Below are positions 1-5,393 of a stretch of 5,586 nucleotides of DNA, piece after piece. Where the stretch lies: the NCBI GenBank assembly GCA_030619245.1, contig JAUXBS010000096.1, positions 1-5,586 of the forward strand, in the 5' to 3' direction. Positions within the stretch are counted from its first letter, which is position 1, and the number at the start of each line of letters is the position of its first letter. The DNA is from Clostridia bacterium (GTDB taxonomy: Bacteria > UBA6262 > WVXT01 > JAUXBS01). The notes below the pieces were generated by a model. It ran no database searches. It was given only the letters and a program-made list of their open reading frames with translations, and was not told where the DNA came from. Made by a program: the position numbers and the translations under genes.

Positions 1-59
1 CTTATTGAATCCTCCATGGATTTTACAACAATACCAATATGCGCTATGCCTACTTTCAT
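1..59 (-). CDS. VOC-superfamily protein, probable methylmalonyl-CoA epimerase (N-terminal fragment)
   Basis: Only the first 19 codons lie in the window; the gene runs off the left edge. The translation starts MKVGIAHIGIVVKSMEDSI. A His followed by IGIVV and then an 'S-M-E-D/E-S/A' helix start is the standard opening of the vicinal-oxygen-chelate fold, and the I-x-HIGI-x-V-K-S form is closest to methylmalonyl-CoA epimerases, in which that His (residue 7 here) is a metal ligand. The epimerase interconverts (R)- and (S)-methylmalonyl-CoA in propionate metabolism. The start is well supported: an AAGGAGG Shine-Dalgarno lies at 66-72, about 6 bases before the ATG (57-59). It follows the release-factor-like gene by 18 bp and is probably co-transcribed. 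Glyoxalase I or another VOC enzyme cannot be excluded from so short a piece. Confidence 0.6.
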   Translation of the reverse strand, partial: MKVGIAHIGIVVKSMEDSI

Positions 60-77
60 GTAATGCCTCCTTGATAA

Positions 78-485
78 TTACTTATCGATATCAACCTTCC
101 TGCGAAGTATTTTCTTTTCCCCCTGTATTTTCTTGTCCCTCAGCATTTTTTCCTTTGCTTTCCTTGATCTCCTGCGTTTCTGCCTGCGTATTTTTTCAAT
201 TTTCTGCCTTATTGCGCTTTCCCTGCCCTTGATTTTTTCATCTATCCTGTCAACTAATATCCTTCTTGCGAGGAAGCGGTTAAGCGCCTGTCCCCTTTCA
301 ACCTGGCATTTTACTTCAATGCCTGTCGGTACATGCTTCAGGTATACGCAGGTTGAGGATTTGTTTACCTTCTGGCCGCCTTTGCCTCCGGAGCGGACGA
401 ACTTCTCCTCAAGGTCCTTCTCGTATACCTTAAGGGCTTCCATTCTATCGGTTAATTGTTTTTTCTTTTTAAGGCTTATGCTCAT
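78..485 (-). CDS. Release-factor-like GGQ protein (stop-codon-independent ribosome rescue type)
   Basis: This 135-residue protein consists of the catalytic RF-1 domain alone (PF00472 type). The peptidyl-tRNA hydrolysis motif GGQ is at residues 36-38 within RSGGKGGQKVNKSS, followed by the conserved HVPTGI and Q-x-E-R-x-Q-x-x-N-R-x-x-A block (51-73). Full RF1/RF2 are about 350 residues and carry stop-codon recognition domains with PxT or SPF tripeptides; these are absent. Residues 84-130 form a very basic, probably helical tail (RRQKRRRSRKAKEKM), comparable to the tail that ArfB/YaeJ threads into the empty mRNA channel and to the mitochondrial C12orf65/mtRF-R proteins. By analogy it should release nascent peptides from stalled ribosomes or split 50S subunits. 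The ATG overlaps the stop of the upstream transporter in an ATGA (482-485), implying translational coupling. Orthology to ArfB, PrfH or C12orf65 is not settled by sequence reading alone. Confidence 0.85.
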   Translation of the reverse strand: MSISLKKKKQLTDRMEALKVYEKDLEEKFVRSGGKGGQKVNKSSTCVYLKHVPTGIEVKCQVERGQALNRFLARRILVDRIDEKIKGRESAIRQKIEKIRRQKRRRSRKAKEKMLRDKKIQGEKKILRRKVDIDK

Positions 486-1684
486 ATGAGGATCCCGGCA
501 AAACAGGCGGTCATAAAGGTGGCTATCGTACCGCCGGCAAGCGCTTTCAGTCCCAGCGCTGCCACGTCCTTCTTCCTGTTTGCCGCTACGCCGCCGATGC
601 CTCCGATAAGGATTGCAATACTTCCGAAGTTGGCAAAGCCGCAGAGGGCATAGGTGCTTATAACAATGGAACGGGGTGAAAGGGCTCCCGCTCCCGCGAG
701 TTCCTGCAGTTTGATGTATGCGAGGAATTCATTGAATACCGTTTTGGTCCCCAGTAGTTGTCCCACTTTGATGGAGTCCTCCCAGGGGATTCCCATGATA
801 ATAGCGAAGGGAGAGAAAAGGTAACCGGCTAGCTTTTCAAACGATGTGCCGAGCAGCCCCAGCGCTGAATTCAGCATCCATATGATGGCAATGAAGGATA
901 AAAGCATTGCGCCTATCTGCGTTGCCAGTTTCAGGCCGTCGTATGAGCCGCTTGCAGCGGCTTCAATGACGTTGCTGTCGGGGCTGGTGTAATCAAACCT
1001 GACCTCGCCAAGCGTCCGGGGCGTACCGCCCTCGGGTATCATGAGTTTTGCTACGACTATGGCGGCGGGGGCGCTCATTACCGAGGCTGCCAGGAGGTGT
1101 CCCGGGTCCGCCCCGAATGATGCATAGGTTGCCATTACACTGGTGGCAATTGTCGCCATGAAGCCGCACATCAGGGTGAATAACTCCGATTTCGTCATTT
1201 CCCGTATGTATGCCTTTATCGCGGTGACGCTTTCAATACCCAGGAACACGAACAGGGCAGCGCCTACTGATTCAGCCCCTGATATTTTCATGGTCTTATG
1301 CATGATGCGCGCCATTATCTTTACAAAGAACTGTATGACCCTTAAATAATAAAGAACCGCAGTCAGCGCTGATACGAATATGATAATCGGGAGCACTTTA
1401 AATGCAACAATGGCTCCTATGCTGGAATTATTTACCAGGCTGCCAAAGAGGAACTCAGCGCCTTTGTCGCTGCAGTTTATGACTGCGCCTACCGCAACCC
1501 TTGCCGCATTGAACATGACCCTGCCGATACCTGTCTTGAGTACGAGCAGGGCGAAGAAGAACTGAAGGCCCAGGCCCCATACCAGGGCGTTCCTGTTGAT
1601 GTTCTTCCTGTTTTCTGAAATCAGCCAGGCAAGCCCCAGCAGCAGGAAGAGCCCTAAGAAGCTGATAATTCTATACTTGAGCAT
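482..1684 (-). CDS. Concentrative nucleoside transporter (CNT/NupC family)
   Basis: A 400-residue polytopic inner-membrane protein with the usual bacterial CNT length and order: an N-terminal pair of membrane segments (4-23, 33-52), a gate-type segment (93-115), the HP1 region with GIES at 149-152, the second conserved block LGTKTVFNEF (311-320), and the C-terminal signature ALCGFANFGSIAILIGG (346-362) followed by RKKDVAALGLKAL. By comparison with the Vibrio cholerae CNT structure, ribose-contacting residues appear kept with constant spacing: Glu319, Phe350, Asn352 and Ser355. The nucleobase-contacting GQTE of that protein reads LGIE here (148-151), and the sodium-ligand Asn is apparently Leu144, so substrate range and coupling ion are uncertain. 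The start is supported by AAAGGAG at 1693-1699 and lies inside the end of aroD (31-bp overlap); no other Met occurs before residue 58. Family assignment is firm, substrate is not. Confidence 0.93.
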   Translation of the reverse strand: MLKYRIISFLGLFLLLGLAWLISENRKNINRNALVWGLGLQFFFALLVLKTGIGRVMFNAARVAVGAVINCSDKGAEFLFGSLVNNSSIGAIVAFKVLPIIIFVSALTAVLYYLRVIQFFVKIMARIMHKTMKISGAESVGAALFVFLGIESVTAIKAYIREMTKSELFTLMCGFMATIATSVMATYASFGADPGHLLAASVMSAPAAIVVAKLMIPEGGTPRTLGEVRFDYTSPDSNVIEAAASGSYDGLKLATQIGAMLLSFIAIIWMLNSALGLLGTSFEKLAGYLFSPFAIIMGIPWEDSIKVGQLLGTKTVFNEFLAYIKLQELAGAGALSPRSIVISTYALCGFANFGSIAILIGGIGGVAANRKKDVAALGLKALAGGTIATFMTACFAGILI

Positions 1685-2385
1685 ACGCTTAACTCCTTTA
1701 CGCTTACTTGTCCCGGCGCGTTTGCCTTCTTAACGTAGCCGTAAGTCAGGCAGGACCCGTACACGAAACCCACTATCCTTGAGATACTCCCTGTTTCTCC
1801 CATTGAGACGGCAGCCATGGGTGTCTTCTTCCAGGACTCGCAGAACAGCATCAGCCGTCCCACATCCTGCGCTTTCTGCGGCGTAACAGACAATTTAATG
1901 ATGTCCGCCTTTAACTTGTATGCCTTGAGGGCTGTATTCCTTAATGACTTATTTGAAGGGGTTGTCCTGAAATTATGATAGGAAACTATTACGAGTTTAT
2001 TGTTCTTGTGGGCAAGTTTTATTACGTCCCTGTTTATCTTCCCGGAACTGGCCTCGATATCCACCAGGTCAACCAGCCTGATAATGGACTTGAATATATC
2101 AAGGCGTTCGCTGTCAGCCGGTTTCCAGCCGCCTGGAGCGCTTTTCTCGCAGGCAGTCCTTATGGTGGCAATGATAGGCAGCTTTACACGCCGGAGCTTT
2201 CTTATAAGCTCCGCAATGGCTTCCGGGGCCCTTTCTGCCCCGCGCATATCATCAATGCGCAGTTCGAGCATGTCAGCCCCCAGGGACTTTGCCTTCCGGG
2301 CAGTCTTGAGCGCGTCACTGCCCCAGACAGGAGCCACTACCGAGTATTTACTGTTTAACCTTTTGAGTAATTCGCTTCTTGTCAT
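1654..2385 (-). CDS. aroD: 3-dehydroquinate dehydratase, type I
   Basis: The enzyme removes water from 3-dehydroquinate to give 3-dehydroshikimate, step three of the shikimate pathway, in the cytoplasm, through a Schiff base. At 243 residues it has the family's normal length. Against the Salmonella/E. coli enzyme the key residues keep near-constant spacing: Glu41 and Arg43 in the ELRID strand, Glu80 (in TIRTACE), catalytic His137 (SYHNF), Schiff-base Lys164 (IIKLSVTP), Arg203 in MGETGSISR, and Gln226 in NAPGQ. The usual SAPGQ Ser of the substrate-closing loop is Asn222 here. The ATG has AGGAG at 2396-2400 about 10 bases upstream and begins 5 bp after yjbQ paralogue A. The 3' end overlaps the transporter gene by 31 bp. 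No other shikimate gene is in the window, so its role here is presumed biosynthetic from the intact active site only. Confidence 0.93.
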   Translation of the reverse strand: MTRSELLKRLNSKYSVVAPVWGSDALKTARKAKSLGADMLELRIDDMRGAERAPEAIAELIRKLRRVKLPIIATIRTACEKSAPGGWKPADSERLDIFKSIIRLVDLVDIEASSGKINRDVIKLAHKNNKLVIVSYHNFRTTPSNKSLRNTALKAYKLKADIIKLSVTPQKAQDVGRLMLFCESWKKTPMAAVSMGETGSISRIVGFVYGSCLTYGYVKKANAPGQVSVKELSVCSSIELSAS

Positions 2386-2390
2386 GGTTA

Positions 2391-2807
2391 TTATTCTCCT
2401 ATTATTTTTACCATTACCCGCTTTTTCCTCCTGCCGTCAAACTCCGCATAGAATATCTGTTCCCACGGCCCGAAGTCAAGCCTGCCGTCTGTTATTGCAA
2501 CAACGACTTCCCTGCCCATGATGCTCCTCTTTATATGGGCGTCAGCATTATCCTCGCCTGTATTATGGCGGTAACTTGATACCGGTTCATGCGGGGCGAG
2601 TTTTTCCAGCCAGTCGTCAAAGTCCTGTATCAAACCTGACTCGTCATCGTTTATGTGCACGCTTGCTGTAATGTGCATGGCATTGACCAGGCAAAGCCCT
2701 TCCTTGACGCCGCTTTGCCTTACGAGCTTTTCAACCTCGGGTGTTATGTTGAGATAATCCCTCCTGTGCGGTGTGCTGAACCATAAATGCCTGGTTAATG
2801 ATTTCAT
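2391..2807 (-). CDS. UPF0047/YjbQ-family protein, paralogue A ([10 protein letters not shown] subtype)
   Basis: A complete 138-residue member of the UPF0047 family (secondary thiamine-phosphate synthase enzyme YjbQ, TIGR00149). Conserved positions visible: His45 in [15 protein letters not shown], His81 in [13 protein letters not shown] (85-93) with His91, [10 protein letters not shown] (108-117), and EFDG (122-125). Family members are small single-domain proteins that form trimers; E. coli YjbQ can make thiamine phosphate in vitro at a low level, but the physiological reaction is not established. This copy belongs to the subtype with HINDDESGL and GPWEQ, whereas the paralogue at 4282-4677 has TINENADPD and GTWQ. 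The ATG is preceded by CGGAGG (2813-2818) at good spacing and lies 12 bp after the peptidase stop. Cytoplasmic; no signal peptide. Confidence 0.92.
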   Translation of the reverse strand: MKSLTRHLWFSTPHRRDYLNITPEVEKLVRQSGVKEGLCLVNAMHITASVHINDDESGLIQDFDDWLEKLAPHEPVSSYRHNTGEDNADAHIKRSIMGREVVVAITDGRLDFGPWEQIFYAEFDGRRKKRVMVKIIGE

Positions 2808-2819
2808 GATAACCTCCGG

Positions 2820-3710
2820 TTACTGAATTTCCCGTTCCGTCCAGGATAATGGATTAACTGCTATGCTGTTTACGTATATGCCCCAGTGCAGGTGCGGCCC
2901 CGTGGACTGCCCGGTTGAGCCGACAGTCCCTATGATATCACCCTTCCTGACCGGGTCAGTCCTTTTTACCTTGAACCTGCTCATATGCATGTATATGGAG
3001 TAAACGCCATGCCCGTGGTTGATAAGGATGGTATTCCCTATGCCTTTGAACTTCGCGGCCATACTGATCACGCCGTTGTTGGCTGCCTTGATACTTCTGC
3101 CTTCAGGCGCCGCGATATCGATTCCCCGGTGGCGGCCCCCGGTTTTTCTTTTCCCGTAAGTCCTTATCTGCCCGTACGGGCTGGAGAACCTTCCCCGGAC
3201 AGGTATTATGAATTTACCTTCCCATAGTTTTTCTCCGGATATTTTACTCCTTATCTGCCTTGTAACCCTGGATTCCTCCCGGAGTGTTTTCATTACCTCC
3301 CTGTTCCTTGAAAGGGAGGCGATATGGGTTTCTGCAAAAGCCTTCTTTTTTATATTAACCGTTCTCAGGTTAAGGTATTTTCTGCCGTTAAAGAACCTGG
3401 TTTCTATTTTTATTGTGTTTTCCCCGGGACTGCAGTTAAGGGGTATCCCTATGAGTCCGCGGTATATCCGGGTGCCGCTGTTTATCCCTGTTTCAAAGAG
3501 CCTTGTCTCCTGTCCCTCAAGACTGACGGAAGAGTGTTTTACTTCCCTGTTCGCCTTGAGCTTTAACACTATCACGTCACCGGGATAGTAGTTATATGAG
3601 TCTGTTTCAATGCTGATATCAGCGGGTATTGAGTAATAGTATCCCAGTCCGATTGCGAGGATGGCAAAGTTGATTAAAAGGGCAGTGATTAATATTTTTT
3701 TTAGTTTCAA
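2820..3710 (-). CDS. Membrane-anchored M23-family (LytM-like) metallopeptidase
   Basis: A 296-residue protein likely anchored in the inner membrane and acting on peptidoglycan cross-bridges or stem peptides outside it. Residues 5-26 are a hydrophobic signal-anchor after the basic start KLKK; about 30-122 look like a beta-rich, Ig-like domain (YYPGDVIVLKLKA); 123-165 are a charged linker; about 166-290 are the M23 (PF01551) domain. Zinc and catalytic residues are all present: His194 and Asp198 in HRGIDIAAPEG, His242 in YSIYMH, His273 and His275 in STGPHLHWG. It is therefore predicted to be active, unlike degenerate LytM activators such as NlpD. The start codon is TTG (3708-3710): a stop lies two codons upstream in frame and no ATG occurs before the anchor, so TTG is the only sensible choice, with a weak GGGAAG ribosome site. 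It begins 3 bp after the aldolase stop. Confidence 0.92.
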   Translation of the reverse strand: MKLKKILITALLINFAILAIGLGYYYSIPADISIETDSYNYYPGDVIVLKLKANREVKHSSVSLEGQETRLFETGINSGTRIYRGLIGIPLNCSPGENTIKIETRFFNGRKYLNLRTVNIKKKAFAETHIASLSRNREVMKTLREESRVTRQIRSKISGEKLWEGKFIIPVRGRFSSPYGQIRTYGKRKTGGRHRGIDIAAPEGRSIKAANNGVISMAAKFKGIGNTILINHGHGVYSIYMHMSRFKVKRTDPVRKGDIIGTVGSTGQSTGPHLHWGIYVNSIAVNPLSWTEREIQ

Positions 3711-3713
3711 TGC

Positions 3714-4268
3714 TTACTTCCCAGCAAGTCCGAGCATGTAATTAATAAAACTGGAGTTCTCAATAACATGGAGTATTATCAATGCCTCCTGCAGTGTCCG
3801 GCCGCGGGTAAAACTGCCGTGGCCGCGGACTATAACGCCACTGTGTTTTACCAGGGCATTGCTTACGTTTTCTGCGAGTTCACTGCTCCCGAAATCACCG
3901 GTTACCATGGGGATTTCCTTCATGAAGTGAAGGCTCTCCGGGTCAGTGGGAAGCAGTACGTCCTTATCCCTGTGAATCAGGGACTGTATAACAGCGTACC
4001 TTGAATGCCCGTGCAGTACGGCAAGGGCATTTGTTTTTGTGTAAATCCTTCTGTGGGCGTTGAGCTCATTGGATGCCTTGCGGGTTTCTTCGTTTTCTAT
4101 GGTTTCATCAATCGGCGCTGTCACGAGATGCCCTTCAAGTTCTTCAAGCATGCTTCCGGAAGCGCTTATTATCATGTTTTCACCGTCGCGCTTGCTTAGA
4201 TTACCCATGGTGGAGTAGGTAAGCCCTGAGGCAACCATTTTCTTCCCGAATTTTATCAGTTCTTTCAT
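3714..4268 (-). CDS. Class II aldolase/adducin-family protein (short FucA-like type)
   Basis: A 184-residue zinc-dependent aldolase-fold protein, presumably cytoplasmic. Family motifs appear in order: GNLS (22-25) and SASGS (35-39) in the phosphate-binding region, Glu68 in SNELNAH, the zinc pair His86/His88 in LHGHS, and His150 in VRGHG. Their spacing matches E. coli L-fuculose-1-phosphate aldolase (Glu73, His92, His94, His155), so the metal site and catalytic acid look intact. The protein is about 30 residues shorter than FucA and in length and tail resembles the short aldolase of Methanocaldococcus. FucA's second phosphate-binding Ser before the catalytic Glu reads Asn67 here. Substrate is unknown: fuculose-phosphate, a 5-deoxypentulose phosphate or methylthioribulose phosphate (as in MtnB) are all possible. 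The ATG sits 13 bp after yjbQ paralogue B with no good Shine-Dalgarno (only AAAG), suggesting coupled translation. Confidence 0.88.
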   Translation of the reverse strand: MKELIKFGKKMVASGLTYSTMGNLSKRDGENMIISASGSMLEELEGHLVTAPIDETIENEETRKASNELNAHRRIYTKTNALAVLHGHSRYAVIQSLIHRDKDVLLPTDPESLHFMKEIPMVTGDFGSSELAENVSNALVKHSGVIVRGHGSFTRGRTLQEALIILHVIENSSFINYMLGLAGK

Positions 4269-4281
4269 TATTATCTTTGCG

Positions 4282-4677
4282 CTAAATTATTTTTATCCAG
4301 ACCCTGCGTGTACGGGGCCCGTCAAACTCCGCAAGGTATATATCCTGCCAGGTCCCCAGTTGTAACTTCCCGCCTTGAATAATCACGGACTGGGAGAACC
4401 CCATCATACTTGCTTTTATATGCCCTGCCGAGTTTCCTTCTGAATGCCGGTAGTTGCTGTCTTTCCAGTCAATAACCTTATCTAATTTCATCAGCATATC
4501 CCTTTTAACGTCAGGGTCTGCATTTTCATTTATCGTAATGCCTGCGGTTGTGTGTGGGATAAATATCAGGCATACACCATCCTTTACTTTGTTTTTAGCA
4601 ACTACGGCCTGAACCTGGCCGGTTATATCCACCAGTTCAGAGTGGGTGTGTGTTTTTACTGATAGTTCTTCTAACAT
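4282..4677 (-). CDS. UPF0047/YjbQ-family protein, paralogue B (HTTAGITINEN subtype)
   Basis: The first gene of the leftward run: 131 residues, complete member of the UPF0047/YjbQ family. Conserved blocks are PHTTAGITINENADPD (41-56, His42, Asn50, Glu51, Asp54), YRHSEGNSAGHIKAS (76-90, His78, His86), GKLQLGTWQ (103-111) and EFDGPR (117-122). The GTWQ and NENADPD forms are the canonical ones also found in E. coli YjbQ and archaeal members. Activity as a weak thiamine-phosphate synthase is known for the family in vitro; the true substrate is unknown. The ATG (4675-4677) follows AGGAGA at 4683-4688 with 7-base spacing. A second, clearly different copy (2391-2807) lies three genes downstream in the same run. 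Cytoplasmic, no signal peptide. Confidence 0.92.
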   Translation of the reverse strand: MLEELSVKTHTHSELVDITGQVQAVVAKNKVKDGVCLIFIPHTTAGITINENADPDVKRDMLMKLDKVIDWKDSNYRHSEGNSAGHIKASMMGFSQSVIIQGGKLQLGTWQDIYLAEFDGPRTRRVWIKII

Positions 4678-4742
4678 GTTTTTCTCCTGTCATGAACCTT
4701 TTGAAAGAAAAAGAACACCGGTTGAGTAATCAAGGGTCATAT

Positions 4743-4771
4743 AATATATTGCAGTTTTACATATATAACAA
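4743..4771 (-). promoter_or_regulatory. Candidate promoter for the leftward eight-gene run
   Basis: On the minus strand TTGTTA (4766-4771) and TATATT (4743-4748) are separated by 17 bp, a fair sigma70-type match. Transcription would start near 4736 and give a leader of about 60 nt before the ATG at 4677. A perfect minus-strand TATAAT also occurs at 4813-4818 but lacks a -35 at proper spacing. The AT-rich background makes chance matches likely, so this is only a candidate. Confidence 0.45.
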
Positions 4772-4853
4772 ATATAAACAAAGAATACAAATTAAATAAC
4801 TAAAATGCCGCTATTATAAGAGAACCGGATTATATTTTTGTAAACTTCCAATA

Positions 4854-4865
4854 TAACATATGTTA
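4854..4865. repeat. 12-bp perfect palindrome TAACATATGTTA in the divergent control region
   Basis: TAACATATGTTA reads the same on both strands and lies between the two divergent promoters, about 24 bp before the rightward -35 box. It sits within a wider inverted pair TTTTGTAA (4836-4843) and TTACAAAA (4863-4870). It could bind a dimeric regulator, but AT-rich sequence yields such palindromes by chance fairly easily. Confidence 0.4.
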
Positions 4866-4888
4866 CAAAATATTTACCAGATATTTAC

Positions 4889-4917
4889 TTGCCAAAATCA
4901 CATAGTTGTGATATAAT
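4889..4917 (+). promoter_or_regulatory. Sigma70-type promoter of the receiver-protein gene
   Basis: TTGCCA at 4889-4894 and a perfect TATAAT at 4912-4917 are separated by 17 bp, the optimum. Transcription should start near 4924, leaving a leader of about 18 nt with a strong GGAGG at 4933-4937 before the ATG at 4942. This is the best promoter match in the window. Confidence 0.8.
4897..4912. promoter_or_regulatory. Candidate operator: inverted repeat ATCACA-TAGT-TGTGAT between -35 and -10
   Basis: Two exact 6-bp arms, ATCACA (4897-4902) and TGTGAT (4907-4912), flank a 4-bp spacer and fill most of the promoter spacer, with the right arm touching the first base of the -10 box. A protein bound here would block RNA polymerase, so repression is the simplest reading. 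The arms are in the opposite order to a CRP site (TGTGA-N6-TCACA). No regulator gene is identifiable in the window apart from the receiver protein, which has no DNA-binding domain. Confidence 0.5.
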
Positions 4918-4941
4918 TAATATAGAGAATACGGAGGTAAA

Positions 4942-5340
4942 ATGAATAGAAACAGAAAAAGGATAGTCGTAGTTGATGATGATAAAACCATTCGTGAAGC
5001 CATAGGGTTTCTTCTGGAAAACGAAGGATATGAAGTGTTTACTACCGGCAACGTAGAGGATGCATTGTTGATGGTCCAGGATGAGAACCCGAACCTTGTG
5101 ATACTTGATATCACGATGCCGGGGTTAAACGGGTTCAGGGTAAGCAGGGCTATAAGGAGGGACCCGGAGAATAAGAGGCTTCCCATTTTAATGCTTACGG
5201 TTATGGATAACAATAATGATAAAATAGCAGGGTGTAATTCCGGGGCAGATGATTACCTGGTAAAACCGTTTGAAACGGATGAATTTATAGTCAGGGTAAA
5301 ATGCCTTCTGGGGGATCCGATAGCCTGTGAAATGCTTTAA
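4942..5340 (+). CDS. Stand-alone response-regulator receiver protein (CheY-like)
   Basis: A 132-residue single-domain response regulator, cytoplasmic, that would receive a phosphate from a histidine kinase or phosphotransfer protein. The acidic pocket Asp12-Asp13 (VVVDDDK), phospho-acceptor Asp56 (LVILDITMPGLNG), switch Thr86 (LMLTV) and Lys108 in GADDYLVKPF are all present, so phosphorylation should be possible. After the last receiver helix only about ten residues remain, and there is no output domain, so it probably acts by protein contact or in a phosphorelay. It is transcribed divergently from the eight-gene run and has its own promoter and strong GGAGG site; no kinase is in the window. 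The stop codon TAA (5338-5340) abuts a dispersed-type repeat, so loss of a former C-terminal output domain by insertion is possible but unproven. Confidence 0.93.
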   Translation: MNRNRKRIVVVDDDKTIREAIGFLLENEGYEVFTTGNVEDALLMVQDENPNLVILDITMPGLNGFRVSRAIRRDPENKRLPILMLTVMDNNNDKIAGCNSGADDYLVKPFETDEFIVRVKCLLGDPIACEML

Positions 5341-5385
5341 GGGGACAGACCTCCTTGGGGACAGACACCCTTGGTGTCTGTCCCC
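5341..5385. repeat. GGGGACAGAC repeat with perfect 13-bp hairpin (REP/MITE-like)
   Basis: GGGGACAGAC occurs directly at 5341-5350 and 5357-5366 (16-bp period), and its complement GTCTGTCCCC at 5376-5385. The second copy forms a perfect 13-bp stem, GGGGACAGACACC (5357-5369) with GGTGTCTGTCCCC (5373-5385), closed by a three-base loop; the first copy could compete for the same right arm. Sequences of this GGGGACAGAC type are known to me as dispersed intergenic repeats in several bacterial genomes, often near REP-associated Y1 transposase genes; that link is from memory and no transposase lies in this window. It begins at the base after the receiver gene's stop codon. Confidence 0.7.
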
Positions 5386-5393
5386 TTATTAAC

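Noticed and set aside
133..489. Plus-strand open frames opposite the leftward genes (for example 133-489, 2000-2521, 3208-3588)
   Set aside because: They lie antisense to genes with intact family motifs, show no recognisable domain and lack convincing ribosome sites.
2820..3710. M23 protein as a degenerate, non-catalytic LytM activator
   Set aside because: All five zinc and catalytic residues (His194, Asp198, His242, His273, His275) are present, so an active peptidase is more likely.
4813..4844. Alternative leftward promoter with a perfect TATAAT at 4813-4818
   Set aside because: The only nearby -35-like hexamer, TTTACA at 4839-4844, is 20 bp away, too far for a normal sigma70 promoter; the 4743-4771 pair has better spacing.
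4897..4912. CRP/FNR-type binding site
   Set aside because: The TCACA and TGTGA half-sites are in the reverse order and have a 4-bp rather than 6-bp spacer, so this is an inverted repeat of another kind.
4917..5213. Minus-strand open frame of 98 codons opposite the receiver gene
   Set aside because: It is antisense to a receiver domain with all catalytic residues, has no family motif, and would overlap the rightward promoter region.
5341..5385. CRISPR repeat array
   Set aside because: Only two direct copies of 10 bp with a 6-bp interval, no spacers of normal length and no cas genes.
5357..5390. First hairpin as the terminator of the receiver gene
   Set aside because: The 13-bp stem is strong but is followed by TTATTAA rather than a T-run; the next hairpin has nine T residues and is the real terminator.
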